Shown piece after piece: positions 1 through 7,585 of a stretch of DNA of 64,000 bases. The stretch's first letter is position 1. Each line of letters begins with the position of its first letter. Under the pieces are notes generated by a model. The model saw only the letters and a list, made by a program, of their open reading frames with translations. It had not been told where the DNA came from and made no database searches. This stretch comes from Marinobacter azerbaijanicus (GTDB taxonomy: Bacteria > Pseudomonadota > Gammaproteobacteria > Pseudomonadales > Oleiphilaceae): the NCBI RefSeq assembly GCF_030250645.1, contig NZ_JASSVS010000005.1:1-64000 (forward strand), written 5' to 3'. Both the position numbers and the translations under genes were made by a program.

Positions 1-5
1 ATGGC

Positions 6-76
6 TGTTCACGTTGAACCAGAATAGGTGTTCACGTTCGTCCGGAATGGGTGTTCATGATGGGCCGGAATATGCA
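6..76. mobile_element. Terminal repeat end of an IS21-type insertion sequence (partial)
   Basis: Three direct repeats start at 6, 29 and 52, an exact 23-bp period. Each begins TGTTCA and carries a CCGGAAT-like block (degenerate in the first copy). Arrays of repeats of this kind at the tips are characteristic of IS21-family elements, whose istA/istB genes would lie to the left, outside the window. The tip is probably near 76, where the sequence reads ..TGCA. No target duplication can be seen because the other end is absent. The family call is inference from repeat architecture. Confidence 0.55.
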
Positions 77-221
77 CCAGACAACCCTGTGCCCATAATC
101 GGCTTTAATTGTGCAACTATTGGTTTATAAAGGGTTTTTCAGAAGAGCCCTCGCAACAACTAACTGCTTGAACCGCCTCGTATTACGCCAATCAACACCG
201 TGTTAAAACAGCCCAGATAAG

Positions 222-269
<48 letters not shown>

Positions 270-270
<1 letters not shown>

Positions 271-316
271 TATTCCATAGAAGAGCCCACCTCGCGTGGG
301 CTTTTTTATGGAATAT
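270..316 (+). terminator. Intrinsic terminator of the tRNA-Arg fragment
   Basis: A two-part hairpin: outer arms ATATTCCATA (270-279) and TATGGAATAT (307-316), inner arms AGCCCAC (284-290) and GTGGGCT (296-302), then a T run (302-307). It directly follows the tRNA CCA and is probably the native tRNA terminator. The outer arms make it near-symmetrical, so it may act in both directions. Confidence 0.75.
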
Positions 317-319
317 TGG

Positions 320-440
320 TTGCCCGTCGGCTTTGGTGAGAACCTGCGTTCGACAAACTGCGCTAGCAGTTTGGGCGCCGCAGCAAAGCGAAGGCGGGGC
401 GAAGCCCCGAGCAACGCGCACAAAGCGTTGCGAGTCCATC
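320..440. repeat. Structured non-coding element of three consecutive hairpins
   Basis: Between the tRNA terminator and the AbiE region there is no convincing gene. Three hairpins lie in a row: CAAACTGC/GCAGTTTG with a 4-nt loop (354-373), GGGGC-GAA-GCCCC shortly after, and AACGC/GCGTT beyond that. Such structured tRNA-flanking sequence is often a dispersed genomic repeat, but only one copy is seen here, so the repeat status is a guess. The open frames across it (for example the minus-strand frame over 160-456) are tRNA read-through artefacts. Confidence 0.35.
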
Positions 441-558
441 CTGACCTTTCAGGCAATTGCCGAATTTGGCTTTACCTTGAGCCTCTCCCACTAAGTACTG
501 AATAAACTCTACGGGCGGGCAATTATTTTCAAATGGCTCGCGTAAAAACGCAGGCCTT

Positions 559-642
559 TTAAATAATCCGTAGTTCTTTTCCGAGGGCGTCAGGCACTAT
601 TTCCAACCACTCTTGCAGGTGGCTGCGCTCAGAGATTTTGAG
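559..642 (-). pseudogene. Remnant of an ERxxLQEW-type nuclease-domain protein
   Basis: On the minus strand a 27-codon segment ends with TAA (559-561) and contains ERSHLQEWLE followed by PDALGKELRII. This resembles the opening block of a common family of putative endonucleases (NucS/DUF91-like and relatives), typically ERxxLQEWI...P..LGEELLII. It has no start codon of its own. It lies in frame immediately after the stop of the upstream toxin gene (643-645) and stops where the family's catalytic region would begin. I read it as a decayed fragment. Family recognition is from memory of the motif. Confidence 0.45.
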
Positions 643-1494
643 TCAATTCCATACATCCGTTACCTCTGAAGCGAAAAGTCCACCAATCAATGCTGAAAAG
701 ATATCTGTGGTGGCATTGCCACAGGCATTGCCCGAGTCCCTCACCAGATTGGCCACCAAATCGTCATCCAGCAAGCATTGTAAAAACGCCATTGTTGATT
801 CGCTGGCAATATTTGCAATCTCAGCACCGAGCACGTGAGTTCCTGCCAGCCTCGTGTCCCAGCCATGCGTCTCAAGGACTGCTGCATGCTGTTCGTAAAA
901 CCGTTCCATTTGCCCTGGGATGTTCTCGTAATTCGATGCCAGGTAGGCGATATCCGCAGCGTCTTTACGCCTTGTTTGGGCATCCCTTTCTGACCATGCA
1001 ACCAATTTTAAAAGGGTTAATCCTTGAGGGCTTGCAACAGGTAGCTCCAATTTTGGCTCTTTGTTTACCGTCAACCAGTCAGCATTATCCAGTGCATCCT
1101 GAAAACCGACCACGCTCATCTGCACATCCCCAGAAGGCGGCCATGCAATGGTTGAGTTGTCACTTTCAACAGAGCCAAAAGGAAGAATATCAATTGGTGC
1201 ACCGTGCGGGCCGTGCAAACGATGAGGAAAATTGGTTTTGGTGTAGCCTTCGTGAACCAAGCTGTCTCGAATGCTCTCAAAGCTGGCCCAATCTGGAACC
1301 TGCACGGCAAGGTCAATATCCAGTGTTGCTCTTTGGATGGGAGCGCCGTAGGCGTGGTGCATCACCAAATCGCGTGCTGACGCGCCGACAATGATAAATG
1401 GCACTCTTTGATCCGAGGCAACACGATTGATGGCTTCGTAGGTATTTAACTGGAGCGGATCAATCTTCCTGGAATCGATCTCTAATCTTGCCAT
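643..1494 (-). CDS. AbiEii-type nucleotidyltransferase toxin
   Basis: A 283-residue protein with a nucleotidyltransferase core: GASARD near residue 37 and the metal-binding pair LDIDLAV near residues 58-64 (D59, D61). This pattern belongs to the AbiEii/AbiGii toxin family, which acts as an NTP-transferase in type IV toxin-antitoxin (abortive infection) systems. The start at 1494 is preferred because GGAG lies about 8 nt upstream, and the 27 extra residues of a longer frame are just the antitoxin gene read in another frame. It overlaps the antitoxin gene by 35 bp, so translation is probably coupled. The function of this particular pair (phage defence or island maintenance) is inferred. Confidence 0.8.
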   Translation of the reverse strand: MARLEIDSRKIDPLQLNTYEAINRVASDQRVPFIIVGASARDLVMHHAYGAPIQRATLDIDLAVQVPDWASFESIRDSLVHEGYTKTNFPHRLHGPHGAPIDILPFGSVESDNSTIAWPPSGDVQMSVVGFQDALDNADWLTVNKEPKLELPVASPQGLTLLKLVAWSERDAQTRRKDAADIAYLASNYENIPGQMERFYEQHAAVLETHGWDTRLAGTHVLGAEIANIASESTMAFLQCLLDDDLVANLVRDSGNACGNATTDIFSALIGGLFASEVTDVWN

Positions 1495-2515
1495 AAAGCC
1501 GCTCCGCTGCTTCCAGATTTCGAGGGTCTCCGCTCGCAAGCAGATCTGCATATACAAGAATGTCTGGCGCGACACAGGAATTCTGATACAGGTTATCTGG
1601 ATCGTAGCGCCAGAACTTCTCGTAAATCTGCAATGTCTCGGACGAATTGACAGTGTTCTCAGGGCTTTTTCGCAGCCTGTGTTCCATCACCAGGTTTTTG
1701 AGATTTTGCCGTGGGAGGTAGAGGATGCCTTGTGCTGGAGACAGGTAATTGTCCAATAAAGACGCGCCAACTTCTCCACCCCAGCATCCACCGAAGGCCT
1801 CCGGTTTAATTTCCTTCCAGGGCATGTCAGATTTCGCCTGAAACAATCCCATGTCCAGCTCTGGCAGCAATTTTTCCGGGTAAGTCTCAACCCAGCGATC
1901 AAGCAACTCCATTGGCGATTCAAGCGACCTTGAGCCTTTTTTCCCATGCTCTCGGACATAGCCCTTGTCTTTCAGGTCGTTCAGAACCCAGCCAATTGCT
2001 CCGAGGGAAACATCGCTGGCTTCGGCCATTTTTCGATAGGTTTCTCCAACGAGGTTTGGTTCTATCAGAAAACTGAAGATCAGTTTTAGACCTGATGCGT
2101 TGAAGGCTCTGGATATTTTCCGCGGCGAAGTATGGGGAGATGAAGTGCGATTACCTTTTACAAAGACGAAGAAGGTCTTCTGATTCAGGTAGGCATTGCC
2201 AGCAGTATCAATGAACTGTACACCAGCATCTCGCAAACGGTCTGCCATATTAGGATTCACGTAGTCAGCAACAAGCAATGCAGGCGAAGGCATTCTTCGA
2301 AGCTGAGCAGCAATAGAGCCCACGTTCGACTGCTGCACCCATCGCTTGAACTCGACACTATACTCAACCCCCGTAGAGCCCAACTCGAGAATAGAGCCCT
2401 CTGTGTAAGGCATCAGCTCACTCGCGTCACGTTTGTACAGCTCTAAGCCCGTTTCATTATGGAATGCGAGCATGGCCTGATTCAAAAGTTCTCTTTCATT
2501 GATTGGTGTTTTCAT
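1460..2515 (-). CDS. AbiEi-type antitoxin / transcriptional regulator
   Basis: A 351-residue protein. The first 110 residues look like a restriction-endonuclease-type fold (short VEFK motif near residues 54-57, then FIDTAGNAYL near 103-112). They are followed by a winged helix-turn-helix around residues 150-200 (TYRKMAEASDVSLGAIGWVL). This architecture is seen in AbiEi-family antitoxins of type IV systems, which repress their own promoter. The gene precedes and overlaps the toxin, the usual antitoxin-first order. A perfect palindrome sits 34 bp upstream of the start. It is longer than minimal AbiEi proteins; the N-terminal part probably has a separate role. The antitoxin function is inferred from the partner and fold. 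Confidence 0.7.
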   Translation of the reverse strand: MKTPINERELLNQAMLAFHNETGLELYKRDASELMPYTEGSILELGSTGVEYSVEFKRWVQQSNVGSIAAQLRRMPSPALLVADYVNPNMADRLRDAGVQFIDTAGNAYLNQKTFFVFVKGNRTSSPHTSPRKISRAFNASGLKLIFSFLIEPNLVGETYRKMAEASDVSLGAIGWVLNDLKDKGYVREHGKKGSRSLESPMELLDRWVETYPEKLLPELDMGLFQAKSDMPWKEIKPEAFGGCWGGEVGASLLDNYLSPAQGILYLPRQNLKNLVMEHRLRKSPENTVNSSETLQIYEKFWRYDPDNLYQNSCVAPDILVYADLLASGDPRNLEAAERLYGKIRDRFQED

Positions 2516-2548
2516 AGACGCTCCACATCATTGTTCACAAAATAGCAC

Positions 2549-2567
2549 TGTTCATTATTAATGAACA
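2549..2567. promoter_or_regulatory. Palindromic operator candidate for the AbiE operon
   Basis: TGTTCATTATTAATGAACA is a perfect 9-bp inverted repeat around a single central base, 34 bp upstream of the antitoxin start. Related half-sites TTGTTCA (2531-2537) and GTGAACA (2578-2584) flank it. AbiEi antitoxins are known to bind inverted repeats in their own promoters, so this is the natural autoregulation site. Confidence 0.55.
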
Positions 2568-2665
2568 AGAACTTTTGGTGAACATAGATGCAAAGCAGAT
2601 CTTGCTCGCCCTGTTTCCCAGCCAAACCTCTGCCTTTGCCCATAAATGCAGTGGTTCAATGATTC

Positions 2666-2776
2666 TGGACACCAACGTAGGTGGTAAGATTGCCACCATA
2701 AACGAGGTCTCTGATGACCAGAAAACGACGTTCCTTTACTCCTGAGTTTCTGCCCTATCTCCTCGGCTGTCTTTAA
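2666..2776 (+). pseudogene. IS3-family left-end remnant with truncated OrfA
   Basis: A frame at 2714-2776 begins MTRKRRSFTPEF, the typical start of IS3-family OrfA (helix-turn-helix transposase subunit), then loses the family pattern (LPYLLGCL) and stops after 20 codons. A GAGG ribosome site lies just upstream, and TGGACACC at 2666 could be the element's terminal repeat. No OrfB is nearby, so this is a relic. The remaining sequence between 2568 and 2813 shows no gene. Confidence 0.5.
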
Positions 2777-2813
2777 TACCTGAAAGCTTATGGAAGTTTG
2801 TGCCTTCGGCGGG

Positions 2814-3629
2814 TTAATCCTGCCCTTCAGCTCTCCAGTAAAACATCCCCGATGTTTTCCCAAGAATGGTTGCCGATATATGCGTGTCACTGGCCCTGTT
2901 CGCGAGCCCGTAGCATACATGCAACGGCAGAAGGTGTTCTTCCCGCGGGTGGCAGAAGCGGGCGTGGGGTGCCTGATCCCAGTGAACCAGGCGCTCAGCC
3001 CGCTCCGATTCCTTCAGGTTGGTATCGGTGCACGTTTCTTCCAGCCAGTCCTCAAACGCCTGGTTTCGAGCCTGAATCTCCGCCGTGTCTGTCGCGAAAA
3101 ACGCCTGCATGTTGTGGAACGAAAAACCGGAGCCGATCACCAGCAGGTTGTCGTAGTCCAATGACTGCAAGGCACGCCCAATCGCGAGGTGGGTGCTGGC
3201 ATCCAGACTGTTGACCAGGGACAGCTGAACGCACGGAATGTCCGCATCCGGATACATCAGTTTGAGCGGCACGAACAGGCCGTGATCAAAGCCCCTTTGC
3301 TCATCAAGTCGCGCCGGGATCTCGGCATGCTCCAACGCCTGGCAAACCTGCTTTGCCAGCACCGGCTCACCCGGGCAGGGATACTCTATGGTGTAGGCCT
3401 CCGGCGGAAATCCGTAGTAATCGTAGATCAGCTGCGGGTTGGCGCCCGAGGTGACCGTCGGTACTGGTTCCTCCCAGTGGGCGCTGACAACCAGTATCGC
3501 CGAGGGCTTTCGAAGCCTGTCGGCAAGCTCCGTGAGACGCTCCACCATTTCACGGTGGCCGGGATCTCCCAGTAGCGGCATTGGCCCGCCGCCATGGGAA
3601 ATGAACAGCACATCGGTTTCTGTGTTCAT
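2814..3629 (-). CDS. DODA-type extradiol ring-cleavage dioxygenase
   Basis: 271 residues, full length for the LigB/DODA (4,5-DOPA dioxygenase, YgiD-like) family. Candidate metal-ligand histidines are in SHGGGP (H12), SAHWEE (H51), GFDHGLF (H116) and HPREEH (H227-232). The family opens catecholic rings using a non-haem metal and O2. The start follows AGGAG with an 8-nt spacer. It is the last gene of a three-gene operon (DoxX, hydroquinone reductase, this gene) with a 17-bp gap upstream. The context suggests detoxification of quinones and catechols; the actual substrate is unknown. Confidence 0.88.
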   Translation of the reverse strand: MNTETDVLFISHGGGPMPLLGDPGHREMVERLTELADRLRKPSAILVVSAHWEEPVPTVTSGANPQLIYDYYGFPPEAYTIEYPCPGEPVLAKQVCQALEHAEIPARLDEQRGFDHGLFVPLKLMYPDADIPCVQLSLVNSLDASTHLAIGRALQSLDYDNLLVIGSGFSFHNMQAFFATDTAEIQARNQAFEDWLEETCTDTNLKESERAERLVHWDQAPHARFCHPREEHLLPLHVCYGLANRASDTHISATILGKTSGMFYWRAEGQD

Positions 3630-3646
3630 GGCGGTTGCTCCTGTGT

Positions 3647-4594
3647 TCAGAGTTCACCAGGCCCTGCCGGCACAATACCGGTCGGGTTCAGCGCCTTGAT
3701 GGAGTAATAACCGGCTTTGATGTGATCAAGGTTGACCGTATTGGCAATGCCGTCAAGCGCCAGAATCCGGTGCATGTAGGCGTGCAGGCGCGGCATCGCT
3801 CGAAGGGTATTGCGGTTGCACCTGAACAGGCCGTGGTAGGCGGCGTCAAAACGCACCAGGGTCACGAACAGACGTATATCGGTTTCCGTCAGTTGATCAC
3901 CAAACAGGTACACTCGTCCATCCGCCAGCCGGGACTCCATTTCATCCAGGGCGGCAAACACCCTGTCGTAGGCTTCATTGTAGGCCTGCTGGCTGGAAGC
4001 AAAGCCGGCCTGGTACACGCCGTTGTTCAGGTTCGTGTACAGATATTCGTTGAGTCTGTCGATATCCCCTGCCAACTCTTCCGGATACAGATCCGGGCCC
4101 TCGTCCACAATCTCTGCAAAGGCATTGTTCAACATCCGCAGAATATCCGCAGATTCGTTATTGACGATGGTGCCGGTGTGTTTGTCCCAGAGCACCGGCA
4201 CGGTGGCGCGACCGGAGATTTGTGGATCGGCACGGGTATACAGCTCGTGCATATAGCGCGCACCGTTGAGTGTATCCTCCTCCGCGCCGGGGTAGCCGCC
4301 AAACTGCCAGCCCTGGTCAGTCAGCCTGGGGTTAACGACGGTAACACCTATCAGGTCCGTGAGGCCTTTTAGTTGCCGGGCCATCAGTGCCCGCGAGGCC
4401 CAGGGGCAGATGTACGCCACGTACAGATGATAACGCCCCTTCTCTGCCTTAAAACCACCCACTCCGGTGGGTCCCGGCGCACCATCGGGCGTGATCCAGT
4501 TGCGAAAGGGAGAGGCCTGGCGAATAAATCGCCCCGCCTCATCTTTCGCCTGTACCGGCTGCCAGTTGTCTTTCCAGACACCATTTACCAGCAT
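3647..4594 (-). CDS. yqjG: Glutathionyl-hydroquinone reductase (YqjG/PcpF-like)
   Basis: 315 residues with an N-terminal thioredoxin-like domain carrying the catalytic YICPWA motif (C63) and a C-terminal all-helical GST domain. This is the hallmark of Xi-class glutathione transferases, which reduce S-glutathionyl-hydroquinones to free hydroquinones. GAGGG precedes the ATG. The gene lies 3 bp after DoxX and 17 bp before the dioxygenase, so it forms a co-transcribed quinone-handling unit. Substrate range is inferred from the family. Confidence 0.92.
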   Translation of the reverse strand: MLVNGVWKDNWQPVQAKDEAGRFIRQASPFRNWITPDGAPGPTGVGGFKAEKGRYHLYVAYICPWASRALMARQLKGLTDLIGVTVVNPRLTDQGWQFGGYPGAEEDTLNGARYMHELYTRADPQISGRATVPVLWDKHTGTIVNNESADILRMLNNAFAEIVDEGPDLYPEELAGDIDRLNEYLYTNLNNGVYQAGFASSQQAYNEAYDRVFAALDEMESRLADGRVYLFGDQLTETDIRLFVTLVRFDAAYHGLFRCNRNTLRAMPRLHAYMHRILALDGIANTVNLDHIKAGYYSIKALNPTGIVPAGPGEL

Positions 4595-4597
4595 GGT

Positions 4598-5041
4598 TCA
4601 GCCCTCTTTCTGAAACAGATTATCCACTGCAAACCGGCCCGCGCCCTGAATCGCCAGTGCCAAAGAGACCACAAACAGGGTCAGGGCATACTCGTAACCA
4701 TTGTTGGACATAAACAGACCGTTACCGATGTGAACGGAAAATATGGCCACCAGCATGGTAACGGCCGCAACCAGCGCCGCAGGACGTGTCAGCAGGCCAA
4801 GTACCAGTGCCAGACCACCAAAGAACTCGGCGCCGCCGGCCAGTAACGCCATCAGATAGCCGGGCTCCAGGCCGATGCTCGTCAGCCACTGCCCGGTGCC
4901 TTCCAGTCCGTAGCCGCCGAACCAGCCAAAGAGTTTCTGTGCACCGTGGGCCGCCAGAATCAGCCCGACCGGTACCCGCAGAATCAGGGCAGCAAAACCA
5001 CCAGTGGACTGGAACAGCATCTGTGTAATTCTTGAGTTCAT
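4598..5041 (-). CDS. DoxX-family membrane protein
   Basis: 147 residues with four hydrophobic segments and the DoxX-family opening (LILRVPVGLILAAHGAQKLFGWFGG). I start it at the ATG at 5041, which has GAGGTG 6 nt upstream; the GTG three codons earlier overlaps that ribosome site. DoxX proteins are small inner-membrane proteins linked to redox or quinone and thiol stress, with no settled biochemical role in most cases. It heads the operon with the reductase and dioxygenase and is divergent from a LysR regulator. Confidence 0.85.
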   Translation of the reverse strand: MNSRITQMLFQSTGGFAALILRVPVGLILAAHGAQKLFGWFGGYGLEGTGQWLTSIGLEPGYLMALLAGGAEFFGGLALVLGLLTRPAALVAAVTMLVAIFSVHIGNGLFMSNNGYEYALTLFVVSLALAIQGAGRFAVDNLFQKEG

Positions 5042-5199
5042 GATAGTCACCTCGAATCTTACTCGTTTGGGTTTATCCCGAAGCCTGCGCCTCAGGTGAT
5101 GGACCTACTGTACTATCACCAAACCAATAGACTAATATGGCTAATGTTGTTTTATTATCAACGTACCATTGATAGTAACCTCGGATACAGGACCAACCA
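5042..5199. promoter_or_regulatory. Divergent promoter with LysR-type operator candidate
   Basis: The 158-bp gap between DoxX (minus) and the LysR gene (plus) is AT-rich. It contains TATCAA-N7-TTGATA at 5156-5174, a perfect inverted repeat of the size LysR proteins bind, placed 26 bp before the LysR start. This fits autoregulation plus control of the divergent operon. Confidence 0.5.
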
Positions 5200-6108
5200 A
5201 TGGACCGAATCGATGCCATGCGCGCCTTCGTGACAGTGGTGAACGAAGGGACTTTCACCCGCGCCGCAGACCGGCTTGGCCTGTCGCCACAGCTGGTCAG
5301 CAAATACGTTTCCCAGCTGGAACAACACCTGGCCGTACGCCTGCTCAACCGCACCACCCGCAGAATTCACCTGACCGAAGCCGGCACCCGCTATCATCAG
5401 CGTGCCCAGCAGGTTCTCAACGACATCGACGACATGGAGAACCAGCTCGACGACCTGCAAGCCCAAGCCCAGGGACTGCTACGAGTAAGCGCCCCCGTCT
5501 CTTTTGCCATTCGCCACATGGCGCCCCTGCTGAGTGAATTCCAGCAAGCCCACCCGGCCGTCGGCATTGATCTGCAACTGAACGACCGCAAAGTGGATAT
5601 CGTGGAAGAGGGATTCGATATCGCGCTGCGGATCGGCCACCTCAAAAGCTCCTCACTGATCGCAAAACGACTCGCCCCGGTGAGACTGGTTCTGTGCGCA
5701 TCGCCGGCCTACCTTGAGCAATACGGCACGCCAGAACGCCCGGAAGAGCTCAGCGACCATCGCTACCTGCGTTACAGTTATATGGACATGGACGCCGGCC
5801 ACGCGCTTCAGAAATGGCTGCAAGGCAGTGATCGCAAAGACACCGGGGAGATGGTCAGCAACAACGGCGACGTGCTGATAGAAGCGGCGATTGCGGGAGC
5901 CGGAATCGCCCTGCAGCCGACCTTCATTGCGGGGGCAGCGATCAGGGAAGGAAAACTGAAGGTTATCCTGCCAGAGCATGAACCAGAGCCCATGGCACTT
6001 TATGCGGTGTATGCCCACCGACAATTGCTGGCCAGCAAGGTTCGTAGTTTTATCGACTTTATCGACGGTTTTTTCGGCGAACCGCCCTACTGGGACCGGT
6101 TTGAATAA
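5200..6108 (+). CDS. LysR-family transcriptional regulator
   Basis: 302 residues: an N-terminal winged helix-turn-helix (residues about 1-60, TFTRAADRLGLSPQLVSKYV) and a periplasmic-binding-type effector domain (about 90-295). AGGA precedes the ATG. Divergent from the DoxX/hydroquinone reductase/dioxygenase operon, so it probably activates that operon in response to a quinone-like compound. This is inferred from position. Confidence 0.92.
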   Translation: MDRIDAMRAFVTVVNEGTFTRAADRLGLSPQLVSKYVSQLEQHLAVRLLNRTTRRIHLTEAGTRYHQRAQQVLNDIDDMENQLDDLQAQAQGLLRVSAPVSFAIRHMAPLLSEFQQAHPAVGIDLQLNDRKVDIVEEGFDIALRIGHLKSSSLIAKRLAPVRLVLCASPAYLEQYGTPERPEELSDHRYLRYSYMDMDAGHALQKWLQGSDRKDTGEMVSNNGDVLIEAAIAGAGIALQPTFIAGAAIREGKLKVILPEHEPEPMALYAVYAHRQLLASKVRSFIDFIDGFFGEPPYWDRFE

Positions 6109-6134
6109 CAAACTCCAACGGCAACGCAAGTGAA

Positions 6135-6344
6135 TCACGGCGGGTTATCCGGCGGAGCACCCTCTTCACATTTCCTGCAATCGAGCTCAAACCCCAGCAT
6201 GGACTTTCTGCCCTCCGCCGAGATGACCCAAGGTCGGTTCACCCAGGGCGGCGTATGGCGCACATGTTGATTGTGGCCACATGCCAGCTGAGCGACCCAG
6301 TGATTTTCTTCGTCTTTATGATAGCCAGTGATGGGTTGTTTCAT
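6135..6344 (-). CDS. DUF3565 small putative metal-binding protein
   Basis: A 69-residue protein with ACGHNQHVRH and LDCRKC, giving a C..H..H..C..C set that could hold a zinc ion. This is the DUF3565 pattern; its function is unknown. It has a GGAG ribosome site and faces the LysR gene tail-to-tail. Confidence 0.75.
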   Translation of the reverse strand: MKQPITGYHKDEENHWVAQLACGHNQHVRHTPPWVNRPWVISAEGRKSMLGFELDCRKCEEGAPPDNPP

Positions 6345-6405
6345 AAGCTCCGGTGGAATTGAAATTCCGGTGAACAGACAGGGATGTGGTTACAAGAAAT
6401 GTCGC

Positions 6406-7551
6406 CTAGGCGTCTGTAGCATCTTCGGACGCCACTCCCCTTCCCCGCACCCAGGCAGCCCGAAAGGTCTCAGAAGCCACCCCCGCCAGCAGCCCGAAAA
6501 ACGGGTCGACCCAGACGGTCACCAGTGCGGTTGCGGCAATGACAGGCCAGCACGATGGTTTGGCGGTCCACAGGCGCTTCGAGAGGGCGAGCTCGACGGC
6601 TGCCACGAACAACAGGGCCCCGAGACCGGCCATCGGGATTGCCGCAATCATTGAAAGGCCACCGGGAATAAAGGCGACCAGGAGCAAGCCTGTCCCAAGC
6701 AGGACAGGCGCCAGGCCGGTCCGGGCGCCGAACCGGTGGTGCGCGGCCACACCACCCGCTCCGTGGCACATGGGCAATGCACCGAGGGGGACCAAAAAGA
6801 GATTGGCCAGGCCCGTGGACACTGACAACCGGGCAGGCGTGACACGGTGTGATTGCTCGCCGAAGTAATCCCCAACCACCAATGCAGTCAGAACGATGGC
6901 GTTGGTCAAGGTCAGGGCCAGTTGGGGCAAAACCATCGTGGAAACCGCTTGTTGCCAGTCGTCGATACCTGGTAACTCAGGGAATGAAAATATCACTGAA
7001 TCAGCGACAGGAAGCATCATTCCCGGCGCCTCCAGCAAAATACCGAGTGCGACAGCGATAATCAGCCCGATCAACGCCGCCGGCCAATTCGGCAACAACT
7101 TCAGGGTAATACCCAGTATCGCCAACGTCACTACGCCCAGGGGCAAGGAGGTGTCCATCAAACCGAGACTCATATTCGCCAGCATCAGTCCCAGGCCCAA
7201 CTGAAGCCCGCTTAACACCGATCGCGGTATAAGACGGGCTGTCCCGTTTATCCAACCGGTCACGCCCAATACCAGCAGTATCACCCCGATCAGCACGCCA
7301 CTGGCGACCAGGCTCTGGGAACTCACCTGAGTAGTCAGCAACAACGCAGCAACCGCTTTCATGGGCTGCACCGGCACCGGCAGACGGTAATAGAGCCCGG
7401 TTGCGATGTAGAACACGGCAAATCCCAGGAGGACCGGTATCGGGGCCAGGCCCGCCAGCCCGATAGCCCCCAGACCCAGCGGGATCAGGGTACCAAGGTC
7501 ACCCAGTGCTCCACTGGCATCCCGCACCAGATTTTTCTGTACTGAAGGCAT
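6406..7551 (-). CDS. MOT1-like molybdate transporter
   Basis: 381 residues, about 10-11 membrane segments. It carries both signatures of the MOT1 branch of the SulP superfamily: PVPVQPMKAVAA near residue 58 and PMCHGAGGVAAHHRFG near residue 260. MOT1 proteins import molybdate with high affinity. There is no STAS domain, as expected for MOT1. It lies downstream of the HTH/PBP-like regulator and next to TupBCA, so oxyanion uptake is a safe reading; molybdate over tungstate or sulfate is inferred from the family. Confidence 0.82.
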   Translation of the reverse strand: MPSVQKNLVRDASGALGDLGTLIPLGLGAIGLAGLAPIPVLLGFAVFYIATGLYYRLPVPVQPMKAVAALLLTTQVSSQSLVASGVLIGVILLVLGVTGWINGTARLIPRSVLSGLQLGLGLMLANMSLGLMDTSLPLGVVTLAILGITLKLLPNWPAALIGLIIAVALGILLEAPGMMLPVADSVIFSFPELPGIDDWQQAVSTMVLPQLALTLTNAIVLTALVVGDYFGEQSHRVTPARLSVSTGLANLFLVPLGALPMCHGAGGVAAHHRFGARTGLAPVLLGTGLLLVAFIPGGLSMIAAIPMAGLGALLFVAAVELALSKRLWTAKPSCWPVIAATALVTVWVDPFFGLLAGVASETFRAAWVRGRGVASEDATDA

Positions 7552-7585
7552 GATTAATCCGCCTGTTTGTTGTTATTGTCGCTGT

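Noticed and set aside
296..505. Plus-strand 69-residue frame
   Set aside because: It covers the terminator and structured stretch, has no ribosome site and no recognisable motif.
2558..2920. Minus-strand 120-residue frame upstream of the AbiE operon
   Set aside because: It runs across the IS3 remnant and into the dioxygenase gene in another frame, with no family pattern.
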